64,000 nucleotides of DNA from NCBI GenBank assembly GCA_026260175.1, contig JAKCWW010000036.1, forward strand, positions 1,401 to 65,400. The letters run 5' to 3'. Made by a program: the position numbers and the translations under genes. This document shows positions 1-13,318 of this stretch, piece by piece. Source of the DNA: Reticulitermes lucifugus (Eukaryota; Arthropoda; Insecta; Blattodea; Rhinotermitidae). Numbering within the stretch: position 1 is the stretch's first letter; each line of letters begins with the position of its first letter. The notes beneath the pieces were generated by a model. The model was given only the letters and a program-made list of their open reading frames with translations, made no database searches and was not told the DNA's origin.

Positions 1-76
1 TTGTCTAAAAACCTGGGAGCCTCAACCTCCTGGAACCCTAAGGGCCTGTCCAGGCCTGTAATGCGATTGCTTTACA
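1..76 (+). mobile_element. SINE family C, 3' fragment
   Basis: The first bases match the 3' part of the full SINE C at 26,294-26,576: the GGGAGCCTCAACCTCCTGG block, then CCCTAAGGGCCT, CCAGGCCTGTAATG and a GCTTTAC-type end. The copy runs off the left edge of the window. Confidence 0.8.
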
Positions 77-890
77 TTTGCATTACCTACTTTAATGTAA
101 CATAACCGCATTATGGGAGACTTACTACGGCAGTGATAGAGATTCAAGACTTCTGGGATGTTAATGTTACACTGTGTTGAGTGGTAAATATTTACCGAAG
201 TTTCGAAGAAGCGTTGTGCTTCCATATTCAGGGTAAAGAAGTTCTGGTGCTGGAATGTTGACCCCTTACAGCACTTATTTATACAGACTCGATACATTTC
301 TGTGGAGCAGCGGTAACTTCAGTGTTGTGACACTGGGGAAGGCGGTGCAGTGTTGTGAGTTAGCTGTGTAGCAATATGCAGATCAGCGCAAGCAGGATCG
401 TTAGAAACAGCCTAGGGATTGACTACGACATACTAATTGTGTTAAAAGTGTTTCTATAAGAACCATTTTCTTTTTGTGACAAACTTCTACTCCGATACAG
501 AGATTTAGGACTAATACATTCCGTGAATATTAAGATGAACAAAAAATAATTCCACGAGTGTATGGAGTTGTTTGACTCCTCGTCACTTTATCTAAAGATG
601 CTCCAAACGTAGCAAGTTCCAGGTTAATTACTTGTGCAGAATAATGGCTGATTTTGCCATACATACATGTATATAAGAAACTACCTACATAACCAAAGAT
701 ACCGACTTTCACGAATTTCATCTCACGGTGCAACTAAACAACACGTAATTCCAGCGCTCGGTACAAAAGCGACCCGACGGTTATGTTTTTTTTTTTACTT
801 TACTTAAAATTCGGGGAAGCATCCTGTTTCAACGCCATTTAAAAAATCCCCATAAGTTAGCAGGCAGCATATATACGTAAAAAGGTAAAA

Positions 891-1092
891 TTGTCCCTAT
901 CCACGCCATGAAGGTATATAAGAGGGAACAGAGTATAGCTCCACTCATTCTTAACCTCGGAACAAGATGCAGGTGAGTGGTCAACTTCACGTTCCGGCTG
1001 CTTTTCACCCGGTCCTGAGAATTCTGGAGAAGAGGAAATCTTTTGCCCCCGTTGGGATTCGAACACCGGATTGTCCAGGCCTTAGCCAGTCG
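891..1092 (-). mobile_element. tRNA-derived SINE family A
   Basis: Read on the minus strand, the copy starts with a tRNA-like head (TATAGCGACTGGC, then a B-box-like GTGTTCGAATCCC). It ends with the family tail around GGTTAAGAATGAGTGGAGCT and a terminal CCTTCATGGCGTG. Other family A copies share the head, the CTCTTCTCC middle and the tail. Confidence 0.8.
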
Positions 1093-1239
1093 CTATATGA
1101 AAGGTAAATAACACATACAAAATATTACTCTGAAAAACTAAACAGATCAGAAAATTTGGAAAAGCTAGACGTAGATATAAAAATGATATTAAAAAGTAAC
1201 CTAAATAAAGGGTGTGATTGTGTAAACAGGATTCGTGTA

Positions 1240-1496
1240 TAGCAGGATTATATCGGCACAGTCCCCCTCATTTTGCATGACGACCTTCAGCGCGAGTCTC
1301 ACAAACCTTACGGCCCTCCTTCCTCAGTCACGTGATTGCAGCAGACGAATACTGGCACCTCCGCCACTCTGATTGCAGAAACATACTGATCTGCGCGCAC
1401 ATCACTTCGAGTGCTCTCCCGATTTGTGACATCAGCCTACGCTCGCTAACATTACCTGTGCCTTAAGCTGGATAACTTGTGAAATTAATCCTGCTA
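1240..1496 (+). mobile_element. 257-bp TIR MITE, family M1 copy a
   Basis: Perfect 11-bp terminal inverted repeats TAGCAGGATTA and TAATCCTGCTA bound the copy, flanked on both sides by TA. This fits a Tc1/mariner-like MITE with a TA target duplication. The inner sequence is shared with copies at 15,294 and 59,871 (CCTCATTTTGCATGACGACC, TCACGTGATTGCAGC, GACATCAGCCTA). No coding capacity is seen. Confidence 0.8.
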
Positions 1497-4400
1497 TAGC
1501 TCAGGATGCAGGGTCAAATTTCGGGCTTTTGTGGACACGGTAATAAACCTTCTGGTTCCATAAAGAGAGGGAAGTGCTGTAAGCGACCGTCCGTTTCTCA
1601 GTAAAAACTGTGCTGCTGGAACTTTCTAAATACTCGAGTAATTTAATGCTCTTGCATTTGTAAAATGGTTTCAACATCGTCAGAAAATGAACGCTTTTTT
1701 TTCTCAGCAGAGAAAATTCTATCTCAACCGCTGCCTTGCAAGAATCAGTATTTACTGTAATAACAGCATATCTTAAGAATACAAGTGTCCTGTTACGCTG
1801 GCAACGAAGTCAGGAAAAATAACTTAATTTGCAAAACATTTCATTCATGGAAATTACATTTGCCATCCTTTTCTTATTTAACTTCGTCCCTTTTCTACAC
1901 AGAAGCGAATCGTATGGATTTGAATTACTCTGGGAAACTCGAAAGAAGTGACCCCCTTTCTCTTCTAAATTCTCTCACACTGCAAAAAAAAATAAAAAAA
2001 AATTCCAAATTACCCGACGTTGGAAGGAGTTATAAGTTAGGAGTGGAAATGTAAGTAGGGTGAGTCGTCTGTAGGGGCTGTTTGGTGGCCTTAACGACCA
2101 TGCTCTCCTACACAGACAACACAGTTGAGTTTCATTATGCATGCACCAAATCGCAGTTAGGCCCTACTATAGCAACGCTATTGATAGTGCTTCTCTACAA
2201 TTCAGGGCGGAGAAAATGCTATTCATGTTTTCCACTCTTCAGCAGGCAGGATTCTTGCCGTATCTTGCTTTCTGACATCAATCAGCTTCCAGTGATCTTG
2301 TACTTTCCGACATACATAGGCTATACATATACTGCGAGCAACACAGCTATACTGAACTTGTAAGTACCATGACAAATATCCAACTTCAAGAAGAATGTAT
2401 CTGTTGTAAACAAGGCATGAATAAGTGCTTACTGTGTTTACAGGCATAATTCTTTCCCTCTAACTTGAAAGTGTAAATAATTTATATTCCGCCCTCACAA
2501 CTTAACTTATTTAATTTAACATCGGACACTATAGACGCCAGACTGTAGGCCCATTATACTGAAAAGACGGAGATGAAAATGTCAGTGGCAATATAGGTTA
2601 AGAAATTTTAAAATTTTAACAACACTGAAAATAAAATGTAACATTAATATATTTCGCTTCAAGGAAATGAAACATGCATTCTGATCTCTTTTAAAATATA
2701 TTTTAATATTCTAGCTAGTTAAAAATTATCCATCCCTGGAGCATTTGGACTTACACGGAACAACATGCGCATTGCGCGTGCCGCTCCATTGCGCGTTGTT
2801 AGATGTCGGGAGCGAAAAAACGTTTGGAACATTAATTGTACAGAAATATAAAGAAATATAAAGAAACACACTTTGCTTTCAATATATTTTCTCCGAGGAT
2901 CTTGAGGTCTCTGTGACAATTAAAATAAAAGAGAGAGGACGTGACGAAACTGTTCCACCACGCAAGCATTTCCTAATTTGTTATAATAAATATAGCAAAA
3001 ATAATTATTATTTTTGGATATCTTCGCAGGGTATAAAGAGCCTGTAACTACAAAATTACGTTGCAGGTTGCGTTATTACAGCCTTCCAGCAAGACAGTTA
3101 CCGTAATTGCACTCCGTACCATGTTTCACAAGACACGAAACCAGCTATCATGTTCTCGGCGTTTTGCGTGTTCATATGATTCAACACACCGCATAGGGCT
3201 ATATAATTAACATTATACCTTACTAAAGAACACTGAAGTTGGATACCGCGGTTAACAAAAATTTAACACGACATGCCATTTCATTACACTTACACAATTA
3301 ATCCCGCTAGAAATAAATATCATTACAGAATGGCAATTCAGTGAACACAACAAAATGTACAGTTTTCAAAAAGAACATAAAATTTGTATAATTATCTCAT
3401 AATAAGTATAATATTATCTTGTTCTTGTTAAAAGAAAGTACAGTTTTAATAAGAGGCTGCAATATGTAATTTACGATGTAATACATTTCTCTGTGATTGT
3501 GAACTGCTTCCACGTCACGCATTCTGACGATATGATAGCCTGTTTAAGCAACTACATAATACAATTAACAGTGCTGAGAGTCACGTGACTCTCACTGCAT
3601 GCCGTGCTGTTGATTGCCTGTTACTGAAAGTAAATTTACAATCTTGTCATTCAGACGTAAACAAAATGGTGATAAATTTTGTTACGTTCATCAAGGTATA
3701 CAATCTGAAATTTCTCATTCAGTGAAGTCAATTTCTAAGATGATGATGATAAGGTATAAATCTCTCAATAGATCAGCTCTATTTTACTTCGCGAAAATTA
3801 AGAAGGAGAGGAGTGGCATATTTCCAGAGAGTCTGGTTAACAAATAAACACTGCAAATGTAAGCGACTACAAATTAGCATCCATCAATGTATCAAATATT
3901 AATCCACTGATCGACAGATGGGATATTTAGTGGCAAGGCATGAATAGGTTACATGAAAAGCAGCAGGAAAACTCTCAAAATAGAATTTTTCACAAAAGGC
4001 CATTAAGTAAATCAATGCCTTTTAAGTTCCATTCTCCGCAATAATTTCTGCCGTTCTTTAAACTTAACATTGTTTCATTACGGTTATCAACACTGCTGAT
4101 CGTGATGACAGCACTGATAAAGGCAATGATGTGTTGTTTGTAACAGTGTTAACATCTTAAGTTATGTCACTGACCATTGTTAAAAATACACCTCAAAAAA
4201 TTCGGCCGAAAGCCAAACCACTCCAGTCTCTAAAGCATTACACTCAAGAAACTCATCCAATTCTGACCCAGAAGTTGAATAAACGGATAAGGGATAGATT
4301 AATGTCGAAATCGAGAAATAGGACTACGACGTGTGTGGCAAGCGAACAAGTGAAGTACTCCAGGGCAGCCAGAAGCAGTCTGAATGTCTCTCTTCTTCAT

Positions 4401-5282
4401 ACATCCGTCATACCAGCGAGGGGACAAACAAGAGAGCAAGTCCAGACTACTGGGGGATGAAAGATGGATGAAACGAAGAAAAGGGACCAGAACTCAGTCA
4501 TAATTTTTTACACACTTGTCCTCAGAAGGTTTTTTTTTACCCTCTCTCCTTGTGCAGTTAGTGTATGGGAATTCTGAGGGGGATGGTTCCACTGCAAGTC
4601 CCACTGGAGCTGTAGGCCTATTCAGTTCTTGCGTATGGAAGACTGGGTGACTGTTGTTATTTATAGCTCCATGTTCCATCAGCTGTTGAGGAAAGATTAA
4701 TGATACGAGAGGAGAAAAATTTTTGGTGGGTTGTCTTTTTAAGAAAGAAAACTCTTCTCTGAAAACTTTACTCTGTTCTTCCACCCTGTTCTTCTGTCCC
4801 TTCCTAGCAAATGATGGCATTTATATTTTACACTGCTGAAACCCCTGAGTTCACTCTGACCAAAGGTATGCCTATGAAAGTTGTGACGTAGTGCAAACGA
4901 GAACCAGGTAGAGGTACTGAGTACCTACTATGACCTAAAATGAATGGCGTTGAAAGTTCAAGAATTGATACACTTAAAACCAAACGCAAATAAAATGTCG
5001 ATTTTTGTTTCAAGAAACGTAACTTCAAGAATAAAATTTCATTATTAATTCCTAAGTCACATCACTTTTCGTCTTTTTTTGATTACCTCTACAGTCGTAC
5101 ACAGTCGGTGCCCTATCCTAAGCTTATTATTAACTGAAGTTTCCGTGACAAAAAATAAATTCAAATATCGTCACAAAGCATGTTGTGTAAGAAAAAATAT
5201 AAATTGAGTCACAAATATATCGAGATTTGGGGTTCTCACTGCAATAATTATAAGAAACAGGCTAACAGGCTACTGTGTTCTG
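1497..5282. other. intronic stretch, nothing recognised
   Basis: AT-rich sequence. Open frames are short and show no family signature. The longest, near 4,494-4,820 minus (108 codons), matches nothing I know. No repeat family of this window was recognised here. Confidence 0.5.
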
Positions 5283-5430
5283 GTAACTAACGCCGTATTG
5301 ACTGGCATAAATCCACCGAATTTTCGGCTTCTGCCCTGAAGATGAAGACAGCCAGTTCCCCGGAATCGTGGAAACATATCTAACAGGCTACACAGCATTA
5401 CATTCCAGAAGCCAGTATTCTTTTTATGTA
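5283..5430 (+). mobile_element. decayed hammerhead-bearing foldback element
   Basis: Contains CCCTGAAGATGAAG followed by a GGAATCGTGGAAAC segment and ends ACATTCCAG. This matches the right half of the better copy at 32,030-32,200. An opposed, weaker left half (CACCGAATTTTCGGCTTCTG) lies before it. Too diverged for a confident ribozyme call. Confidence 0.45.
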
Positions 5431-5921
5431 CTGTCGTACATATTGCAAGAAGCCAAGTCAGATGTTTCTGTAAATTGGCAGTGTCAGGAATATGCTTAGG
5501 GAAGGGAATATTAGTTAATACTGGCAGAATAACAAGTGGGAAGATGGCGCTACAAGCAAGTATGCAGCATTAAAATAATTTATTACCCTCAAGTGTACGA
5601 AATTGTTTTGAAGTGCCTGAGTATGGTAAACGAGAGAATAATGTATGGCTTAATCTACCAGCACTTAACGATCGATTTAAAAATTGTTTTAAAAAATTAA
5701 CACGAGATTTTTAATACAAGTTTTCCTGTAAACATAAAGTGATCAACTGAAAAAAAAACAGTAATTTCTGTCAAGTGAAATTAAAGCGGCCTTTAGGAAA
5801 ACGCGCAATAATCACATATGACCTCAAGTTACACAAACGGGACTGCAGCTGTTTTTATATATTATCAAATAATGTCAACTAAATCGACAAGATAGGCAAC
5901 GTAAGTATAACGTAATATTGT

Positions 5922-6756
5922 GGCGCGTTCGCGTAACGATTTTGCGGGGAAAACACAACAATGCATTCTGTGTGTATTTTTGAGTTACATGTCACGGTAA
6001 ACCACATAAAGATATTGAGTGTTACAAAAGAGTGGTTTTATGGTAAATTTATGTCACCGGCAACAATGTAAATTATACGTAGCAGTTTTTGAAAGGAAGT
6101 ATAATCCAGTTAACTTGCAATGTTTTCACACCTTACATATAAAAGCTGCAATGAAACAAAAGAATGTTCGTTTGGTCATGGCCTACTTTAGACGTACAAT
6201 TTGGCTAAAGAGATCGTCAAACATATAAGTCGTTGCGTAGTTTTTCAGTTTATGTAAGTTTTCCCGTAAAACATTTTACTAGATCAGATGGGATTAATAA
6301 ATTTTAAAGCAAAATGTATTAAACATTACGAGTGTGTCTATGTATTCTTGCTTTCGTTATAATACATGCAAAGCGCATGCGCAGTATTACATTTCCGTCT
6401 GTAGCTTGTCTGGTTCTACCATAACTTTCCACATATCACATAAACGGCACGATTTTCGGAAAAACGTTATTGAGTATAAAACACGTGTTTTGATTTTCTC
6501 TACAACTTTTGTCTGAAATATTTCTCATTCTAAGAATAATCCAGGGAGATGTTATGATAAAAGTACATAGGTCTTCAGGTAAAGTACCAATTAATCTTGT
6601 TAGATTTTAAGGAATCTAATTTTCTCGACAAGTTTTCGAAAAATCTTCAAATATCAAATTTCATGAAAATCCGTCCAGTGGGAGCCGAGTTGTTCCATAC
6701 GGACAGACAGACATGACAAACCTAACAGTCGCTTTTCGCAATTTTGCGAACGCGCC
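5922..6756 (+). mobile_element. TIR MITE, family M2 copy a (longest copy)
   Basis: Left end GGCGCGTTCGCGTAA, right end TTTTGCGAACGCGCC, so the ends are inverted repeats of about 13 bp. The inner right part carries the shared block ATTTCATGAAAATCCGTCC and GGGAGCCGAGTTGTTCCAT, then CAGACAGACATGAC. Four other copies in the window share these features but differ in inner length, as expected for internally deleted non-autonomous DNA transposons. Superfamily not assigned. Confidence 0.75.
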
Positions 6757-8026
6757 TAAAAATGCAACTTCAAAATGGCATTTGAGCTCAGAAGCAGCGT
6801 AATCAAAATACGTCTTAGTTGCTGTCCTGTTGTTGTTATTATTATTATCATGGTCATAATTATTGTTTAAAGACAGATTAACCTGAAACACATTTAAAAA
6901 TTCAGTTCGTACCGCGCAGTGAACAGTCTCTATCTCGGTTATACAGTTAATGCTGCATGGAGAAATAATCGCTGTTGGTTCTGAGAACCATAAAAACAGA
7001 TAACTGCACCCTATGGAAAGAATGCAGAATTTGTGAATGTTAAGAAGCCACCAGGCTTTAAAGAGTTAATATATAACACTTCTCAGCTTCTAACTTGGAC
7101 CCTAAACTTACAGCGCCAAAACAAGTATGTTCCTTGCTACTGTCCCTGTGTATGTCTCCGTACAAATTAAGCGCTCTCTGCACCATAACATTCTGCAGCG
7201 CATGAAAATAAACTCAAGCATATATCATTGCTTACTTTGGAGTAGACATAGAGGCGATGGTTTCTGTTCTATTTTCTTGGTCTCAACAAGGTCATTAGGC
7301 GAAGAAAAGCTTTTCTGATAGCGAAGACACATGGTGACAAAACTAAGAGATGAATAAGACACGTCACCACCCAAAGGCGCCATCACCGCCATCACCACCA
7401 TCATCAGTATTATCTTGACATCGTTGAAACGAAAGAATCTAACCAAGTACAATAAAGAAACATCCTGGTGAGTAGAAAAAAGTTTTTACAGGCAAGCAGC
7501 TAATGACAATGAAGGAAAGTTGGAGGAATACAAATTATAAGATGAGAAAAAGAAAACTCAGAGTCGGCCTCGACTTAAACACACGCAGACAGTGAAACAT
7601 TACACAGATAGGGATACAAGGACTTGCACAAAGGACGTAATGATGCTGTGGAGAAAGAAGGTTAAAAGTCAGCAGTAAACGCATTTCATTACTCGCTACA
7701 TGATAAACTTCACCCACTAACCAAACGTTATGAAAAGAAGACATTATTCCGTTTCACAGACGTTATTTTTTGAGGGGCTTAACGATTGTATGCCACCGGT
7801 CGATACCCGTGCCCACGGTCATGAAATTATTACGTCTCTCAACCGCCAGTAAAATGAGCGATCGCCTGATAAACGGTCAGGTTTGACACGTAGTAGCAAC
7901 ATGTTTCACCGTCAGGACGCGATTTGGGGCCCGACCACCCTCTAATCCACTTGGTTTTTAAGGATAAAGTGGCCGGAGCGTAACGCTTATAACGCAACTT
8001 CATTTATTAACAAGAGTATTTTATAA
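6757..8026. other. intronic stretch, nothing recognised
   Basis: No repeat family or exon signature recognised. A short ATCACCGCCATCACCACC triplet tract lies near 7,382-7,400. Confidence 0.4.
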
Positions 8027-8195
8027 TACTGCTGCTGCTACTACCTCTACTACTACTAGCACTACTACCACCACCACCATTACTAATACTACCACCGCCA
8101 CTATCATTATTATTATTATTATTATTGTTATTGAGTTAATATTAAATTGCCACTACTACTACCACTATTATTACCACTAATCTACTACTACTACT
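8027..8195. repeat. compound trinucleotide microsatellite (GCT, ACT, ACC, ATT)
   Basis: Imperfect runs of ACT/CTA and ACC give way to a clean ATT run near 8,105-8,130, then return to ACT runs up to 8,195. Confidence 0.9.
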
Positions 8196-10267
8196 GTGTT
8201 CAGTCGGACACAGAATTAGCTACGTTGATTTCCGATGTCAGTGAAACGCTATCTGGCCAATCTTGATTGCTCGAGGTGCAAGAGACCGAAGGTGCCTCGA
8301 ATAACGGAAAAGCTCGGACTACGTGGGTTACGACAACTAGGACATAGGATTACGTACATGTGATATAGGCATACACACTGTATTAAAACGTACTATTTTA
8401 ATAACATTGTATTCGAGTGTCAAAGTATAGAACAGCACAACAATAGAACAGTAATAGAATACATACTATTAAGTTATATGGTAATGGAACCAAAGCCTTC
8501 CCTCTCATTTAAGACGCAAAAAAGTCTTGAAACCATGGGCCCGGACGAAACGTAAATTCGAACAGTCGGGATCCGGAGAATCGAGACAGCACTGTATTTA
8601 AGAATTCAAGAATTTTTCCGCCATATTCTCCACGTTTTCAAGCGAACCGAAACAGCACCATGCCTGTCGGGTTTCTTTCTTATTAGCCGGATATAAAACA
8701 GAGTGCTGTCAGTCTGATGACCGGCTGGCACCGGAAGACGGCACCTGTGTCTTCTCTGCGAGGATTAACGGCCCCCTTCTGCTGTTGGCCGCTCACATTC
8801 GCGATGACGACGGTCCCCAGGTGTGGCGGGGATTACCCGGGGTTAAACTCTGCATCCGTCCGCCAATATTACATCCTTCTCCAGACAAACTCAGCTCAGA
8901 CGAACATGACGCGGTGATATATTAGTAGTTCGCGTACCACATACGACACATTAAAACGAAGGACAGCGTGTTCCAGTTTGTTTCTCTCTCCCAGACACAG
9001 CCTTTTCAAGCTTACGTAAAAATTAAATTCGTGGTACCAAATAAAAAATCGTCGATGTAAATTACAAACCAATTTATTTTTACTAAACAAACCTGACAGG
9101 TTTTATTTAACTTGTCTTTGGATGGATGAATCATGGTTGTGACCCTCAGATGAGACATCTGCTGTGGAGCTATTGGCATCACAAACTTCAAAGGACCCAA
9201 TGAAAGAAGCTAACGCCATGGCTTATGACTACACTGAAATAACAATAGAACAGTACATAGGTTAACGCATAAAATTCTCACCAAGAAGCTAATGTCGCTT
9301 GGCACATATTATAAACCTCGAAGGGACATTTCAAATTCACGACTTCACAAAATAAATTTCTATCGTGAAAGGTAGAGACTACAATACCAACTGAAGCATA
9401 GGTAGGCTAATTCTCACTGCCATTTACTGTTGCCACCTTGTGGGTTTATAAATAACTACTAACAACTCTGATTGCTACAAAACGTCAGAATGGCTAGGCT
9501 TAAACTTTTATATATGGGGATGCTTTAAGAGTAATCCGAAGTGACTGCAGTATCCACGGCCCCCCCAGCAATCATACAATATTGCACTTTATAGATGCAA
9601 GTGGCTGCAGTTTTAGGTGGAGGAGGGATTTGAAAATCCTCTACGGGACGATTGGGGGATGAAGAATAGGTAAGGGTGAATAGACCGGCAGGGGGGGAAG
9701 GAGAAAGCCTTCAGGTCGAAAGGGCAGCTGTTGGACAGACACATGTTGGTTATGGGTAAGGATAAAGAAGGATCCTGCTCCGGTAATAACGACAGCTACC
9801 AGGCATCAAGAATGTAGAGCTACCGTTGCGATATATTTCTTAACCGACAAGAATCTGAAACACTCCCTTTCCACAACACGTGCTTGTTTCTATGTCTTTA
9901 TAAAGTTGCCAAAACAAGTGGCTTGTGACTAGCCCGGATACGATGTTAGGAGGCAGCTACATGTATTTGTTTCAGAGTTCATGTGCATAGCCTAGGCAAG
10001 CGACTTCCAAATCCTTGGTATGTATATAATAGGAGAACACCGACATTGTTATCAGGCAATGACAATGAACAACTTCTTACTGCTGTTTTCACAGAACCCG
10101 AATATGTCTAACAGGTGTCGCCTACACTTAAAAATAAAGTATAATATTCTACCTGCAAGTGGTTCCGGCGATTAATCTCCGGCCCCTCACCGCAGAAACC
10201 CTCATACGATCCCACGCAAGTCCATTTGCAATTTGTGGTAACGATACCTTGTGCTTAAGTGAATACA
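8196..10267. other. intronic stretch, nothing recognised
   Basis: Contains a locally GC-rich patch (about 8,700-8,870) without a recognisable reading frame, and a G-rich patch near 9,615-9,720. No known repeat family seen. Confidence 0.4.
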
Positions 10268-10518
10268 AAAGCATGAAAGGATATGGGGGAATGGAAGTAT
10301 AGCTCCACGCAATCTTATCGTCGGCACTAGACGGCGGCAGCTTTACGCCCCTGCTGCTTTACCCCATTGGAAAGAACCATCGGCATGGATTGAATAAGAC
10401 AGTCGGTGGGCCCCAGGGCCAGTCTGGGCGTTTTACAGACGAGACCATCTTTTGTCCCAGCCGGGTATCGAATCACAGTTCCCCAGTCATCCATCCTGGC
10501 TGTACTATCCAGGCTACC
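10268..10518 (-). mobile_element. tRNA-derived SINE family A
   Basis: The tail (ATAGCTCCACGCAATCTTA) and middle (GGGCCAGTCTGGGCGTTTT) match family A. The tRNA-like head near 10,460-10,515 is diverged, with GTGATTCGATACCC in place of the B box. Confidence 0.7.
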
Positions 10519-11697
10519 CAAAATAACATCTAATCAGCAGTAAATCTTAAAGCCACTTAACGTTCGCGGATCATGTATCTGCCTGTGCTTCAACTTCTGC
10601 ATGTTAGCTAATGGATCTGGTACTGCAACACATTGCATTAGGAACTTGCTTAACCCCTTGAAGAAGAACGGAGACGACAGTAGAAATGTCCACAATAGTG
10701 CAATGTTGACACACGGATAATGACAAAGACAAGCGGATAGATCTGTATGTAAGACAAAGACATACTGTGGCAAGCGGCCAATCCGCACAAATACTTTTCC
10801 CATCTCGGCAGCAAACAAATGACGTCAGGAGCGCGTTCATTCGACCGAGAAAAACAACTCTGGTTCCTTCCTCTCCGCAGGCTCTCCTGCCCTGTCTACG
10901 ACCTTCAGCACAATGGGATACTGTATTAGTGTGTTGACCACGATCTGCAATCTCTGATTGAAGCATCTACAAGACGGATAAAAAGCATCGCCCCAAGCAG
11001 ACTCAAGCAATTAGATACGTTATCGTGATGTATTAAGATGTTTGAATCATATTTATGTGCCTTAACAACCACAGCAATCTGGGCCTACATATTTCTTTGC
11101 CTCAGCATTTATAACAAAGAACATGTCCATGCACTAGTATATGGACCGAATTTTTTAAAAAAGACGAAAAACCGGGGCACTTAAGAACATTTAGTTGGGA
11201 GGGGGGGATATAGACAAAATAATTAATCCGTCCCATAATGAAAAAGCAGAGTGATTTATTAATAATACTACAAAGAGATAATAGAGATAAAAAATATGAC
11301 ATACAGATATACGTGAAATAATGACTCAAACCCAGACATTCAGTTGACTTGCTGATTCTTCTTTACATATGCTTTCCTCATCCTTTGCAGTTTCAGTTCA
11401 CTCTACAGTCACCAAGTTGCACTTCTTTCTCTCCCTCTCCTGTTGAGACCAGTTAGTGGCTGGTTGATGGCTGTCCTACTCTTATAGACATTCATACACA
11501 CTGTCAGAAATGTCGTGTTCTTATGACTTGAGTAAAACCGGGACTCTTGGCGTCCCGAATTAAATTTTCTGGGACTTCGGGACAGAACACTTCAAAACCC
11601 ATAAAACCGGGACGAATAGAATCCTGACACTAGTGGCGCAGTTATGAGTCGTAACGTAGCATAAAAATATGTATGAACGGTATAGAACTATGCGACA
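10519..11697. other. intronic stretch, nothing recognised
   Basis: A minus-strand open frame of 120 codons (10,604-10,966) has no recognisable family or domain. No repeats identified. Confidence 0.4.
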
Positions 11698-11747
11698 TAT
11701 CACTGATATGTATTTGGACTTTTTTCCATCGTCACTGATAATACAAA

Positions 11748-11786
11748 CACGACGTTTCGAAAGCAGACAGCTTGCGTCTTCAGGTG
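11748..11786 (-). ncRNA. hammerhead-like ribozyme motif (candidate), left arm
   Basis: On the minus strand: CAC, core CTGAAGA, one unpaired C, hairpin GCAAGC/GCTTTC (one mismatch) around a 5-base loop, GAAAC, GTC, GTG. The flanking CAC and GTG can pair as helix I. Helix III is reduced to the palindrome ACGT. Confidence 0.45.
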
Positions 11787-11934
11787 CACTAAAATCTTGA
11801 GAAAAAATAACAATCTATAGGAAGTAAAAAACCTACCAATTCAAACGTCAGATATAAAACAATCCAAAACTTTAAATATGAATTGGTAGTTCTTTAGTTC
11901 ATTTATACTGCTGCCTTTTCTCAAGATTTTAGTA

Positions 11935-11973
11935 CACCTGAAGACAAAAGCAGTTTATTTTCGAAACGTCGTG
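11935..11973 (+). ncRNA. hammerhead-like ribozyme motif (candidate), right arm
   Basis: Same layout as the left-arm copy: CAC, CTGAAGA, unpaired C, weaker AAAA/TTTT hairpin, GAAAC, GTC, GTG. Helix II is more decayed than in the left arm. Confidence 0.4.
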
Positions 11974-12289
11974 TTTGTGTAATCAGTGACGATGGAAAAA
12001 GTCCAAATACACATCAGTAATATTTCGCAAGTGACACCATTGTCTAAGAATTGCAGCGTACAATGTACAGAACTCTTCAATAAAGTCTGGTAATAAAATC
12101 CTGACGCCATGAAATCTATTAAGGAAATGTTTCCTCATCCTCATATTGAAAAGGGTATATGAACAAGGATTTTAGTTGCGAGCCACTTAGTTTTTGAGCT
12201 TTATCCATTATCCAGCTTTTTAAAACACATATACTGAACAAAGCGTTTCGGGGAATGGTGCAGTGATTAAGAATAGCGCCATCCGAGAC

Positions 12290-12390
12290 CAACTGACTAG
12301 GTGCATGAACACGTTTTTTACCTCAGGATAGAAACAGATCCAGTGTCCGAAACGTCGTTGTCAATTTTTGTACTTAACTCTCGGCGTTGG
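12290..12390 (+). mobile_element. decayed solo copy of the hammerhead-bearing element
   Basis: CCTCAGGATAGAAACAGATC followed by CAGTGTCCGAAACGTCGTTG resembles the copy at 28,365-28,405. A following GACGAAGTCCAAATGCTG resembles the GTCCAA segment beside the motif in the 11.7-12.0 kb element. Core and helices are partly lost. Confidence 0.4.
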
Positions 12391-12714
12391 ACGAAGTCCA
12401 AATGCTGAGAGATGTTAAATGTGATAGTCCATTGTCAGAACACTGTGCAACTGAAGGTTTTTAGTGCCAAAATAACAAAGCCAACGCCCCACTATATGAC
12501 AGAAGTGTCAAAAGGAGAGTGCAAATATTTATCAGATGGAATGTCAGTAACAAAATACACGTCTTTCATCTCTGTTCTGCATTTATTTTTTTTTCACGCT
12601 CTTGAATTATTCTCGACCATACTCAGCTTAAGATGCCTCGTAACGTAACCACATTCACATAATTCTTTGTATTCCTGACTGTTTGGAAACAGCTGCACTG
12701 CTATAGTATCTGTG

Positions 12715-12792
12715 TCTTTTTTTAAGTGCGTTATTTAACGACGCTGTCAATTGAACAATTGAGTCACTTTGGCATTGTCAAGTTTTTAAATA
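12715..12792 (-). mobile_element. SINE family E, 3' fragment
   Basis: GTGCGTTATTTAACGACGCT followed by a cognate run matches the 3' end of the family whose full copy is at 46,826-47,082 (GCGTTTTATTTAACGACC). This end is known as a common SINE terminus in arthropods. Confidence 0.6.
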
Positions 12793-13318
12793 ACGCGACC
12801 TGCCTTATTTAAAAGCTCTGCTCCATCATGCTACTGCGTAATGATCCCACACATATTCATGTTCGTAAAAGCCAGACTTGAGGAATACACTTTCGTGGGT
12901 AGTAACTTGTGTGTTATATTTTGGGCTTGTTAACTGCAGGGCTGATGCCAAATTTCAATAACGAAACATTCCAAACACAAGCCATGTTTAAAAATTAATA
13001 TTTACGTTCGAAATTATCTGCCACAGAGAAGTTTGCGTAACACTTCGGAGCTTCTCGGAAAACCTGGATAGTCTTTTCTCTTTATTGTGCGGCATGTCCC
13101 AGCTAGATTCACTAAGACATTAAGACGGTTTCGCGGAATACACGCTTCGGTCAAGTTTTTGTGCACTGAGATTCTTTTTGTTGTGTATAAAAAGCAGAAC
13201 AATGCATCCTGTCAGAACATCGGAACTGTTTAATTATTTCAAGCCTGAAAAACGCATTCCTGACAACGCCATTTCTGCACGAGTAACTAGTCAGTAAGAA
13301 TCCTGTGTTTTATTGCAG

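Larger units (their letters stand above)
11698..12023. mobile_element. foldback element with opposed hammerhead-like motifs
   Basis: Left arm about 11,698-11,840 is the inverted repeat of about 11,880-12,023. Shared blocks include TGTATTTGGACTTTTTTCCA against TGGAAAAAGTCCAAATACAC, the CGACGTTTCGAA block, and CTACCAATTC against GAATTGGTAG. Each arm carries CACCTGAAGA ... CGAAACGTCGTG. Fits an inverted pair of Penelope-like or retrozyme terminal units. No coding part is seen. Confidence 0.65.

Noticed and set aside
4494-5028. Two adjacent minus-strand frames (66 and 108 codons)
   Set aside because: They look like chance frames in different phases; no domain or signal recognised.
8700-8870. CpG island or promoter
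   Set aside because: A short GC-rich patch without a reading frame, start signal or conserved promoter motif.
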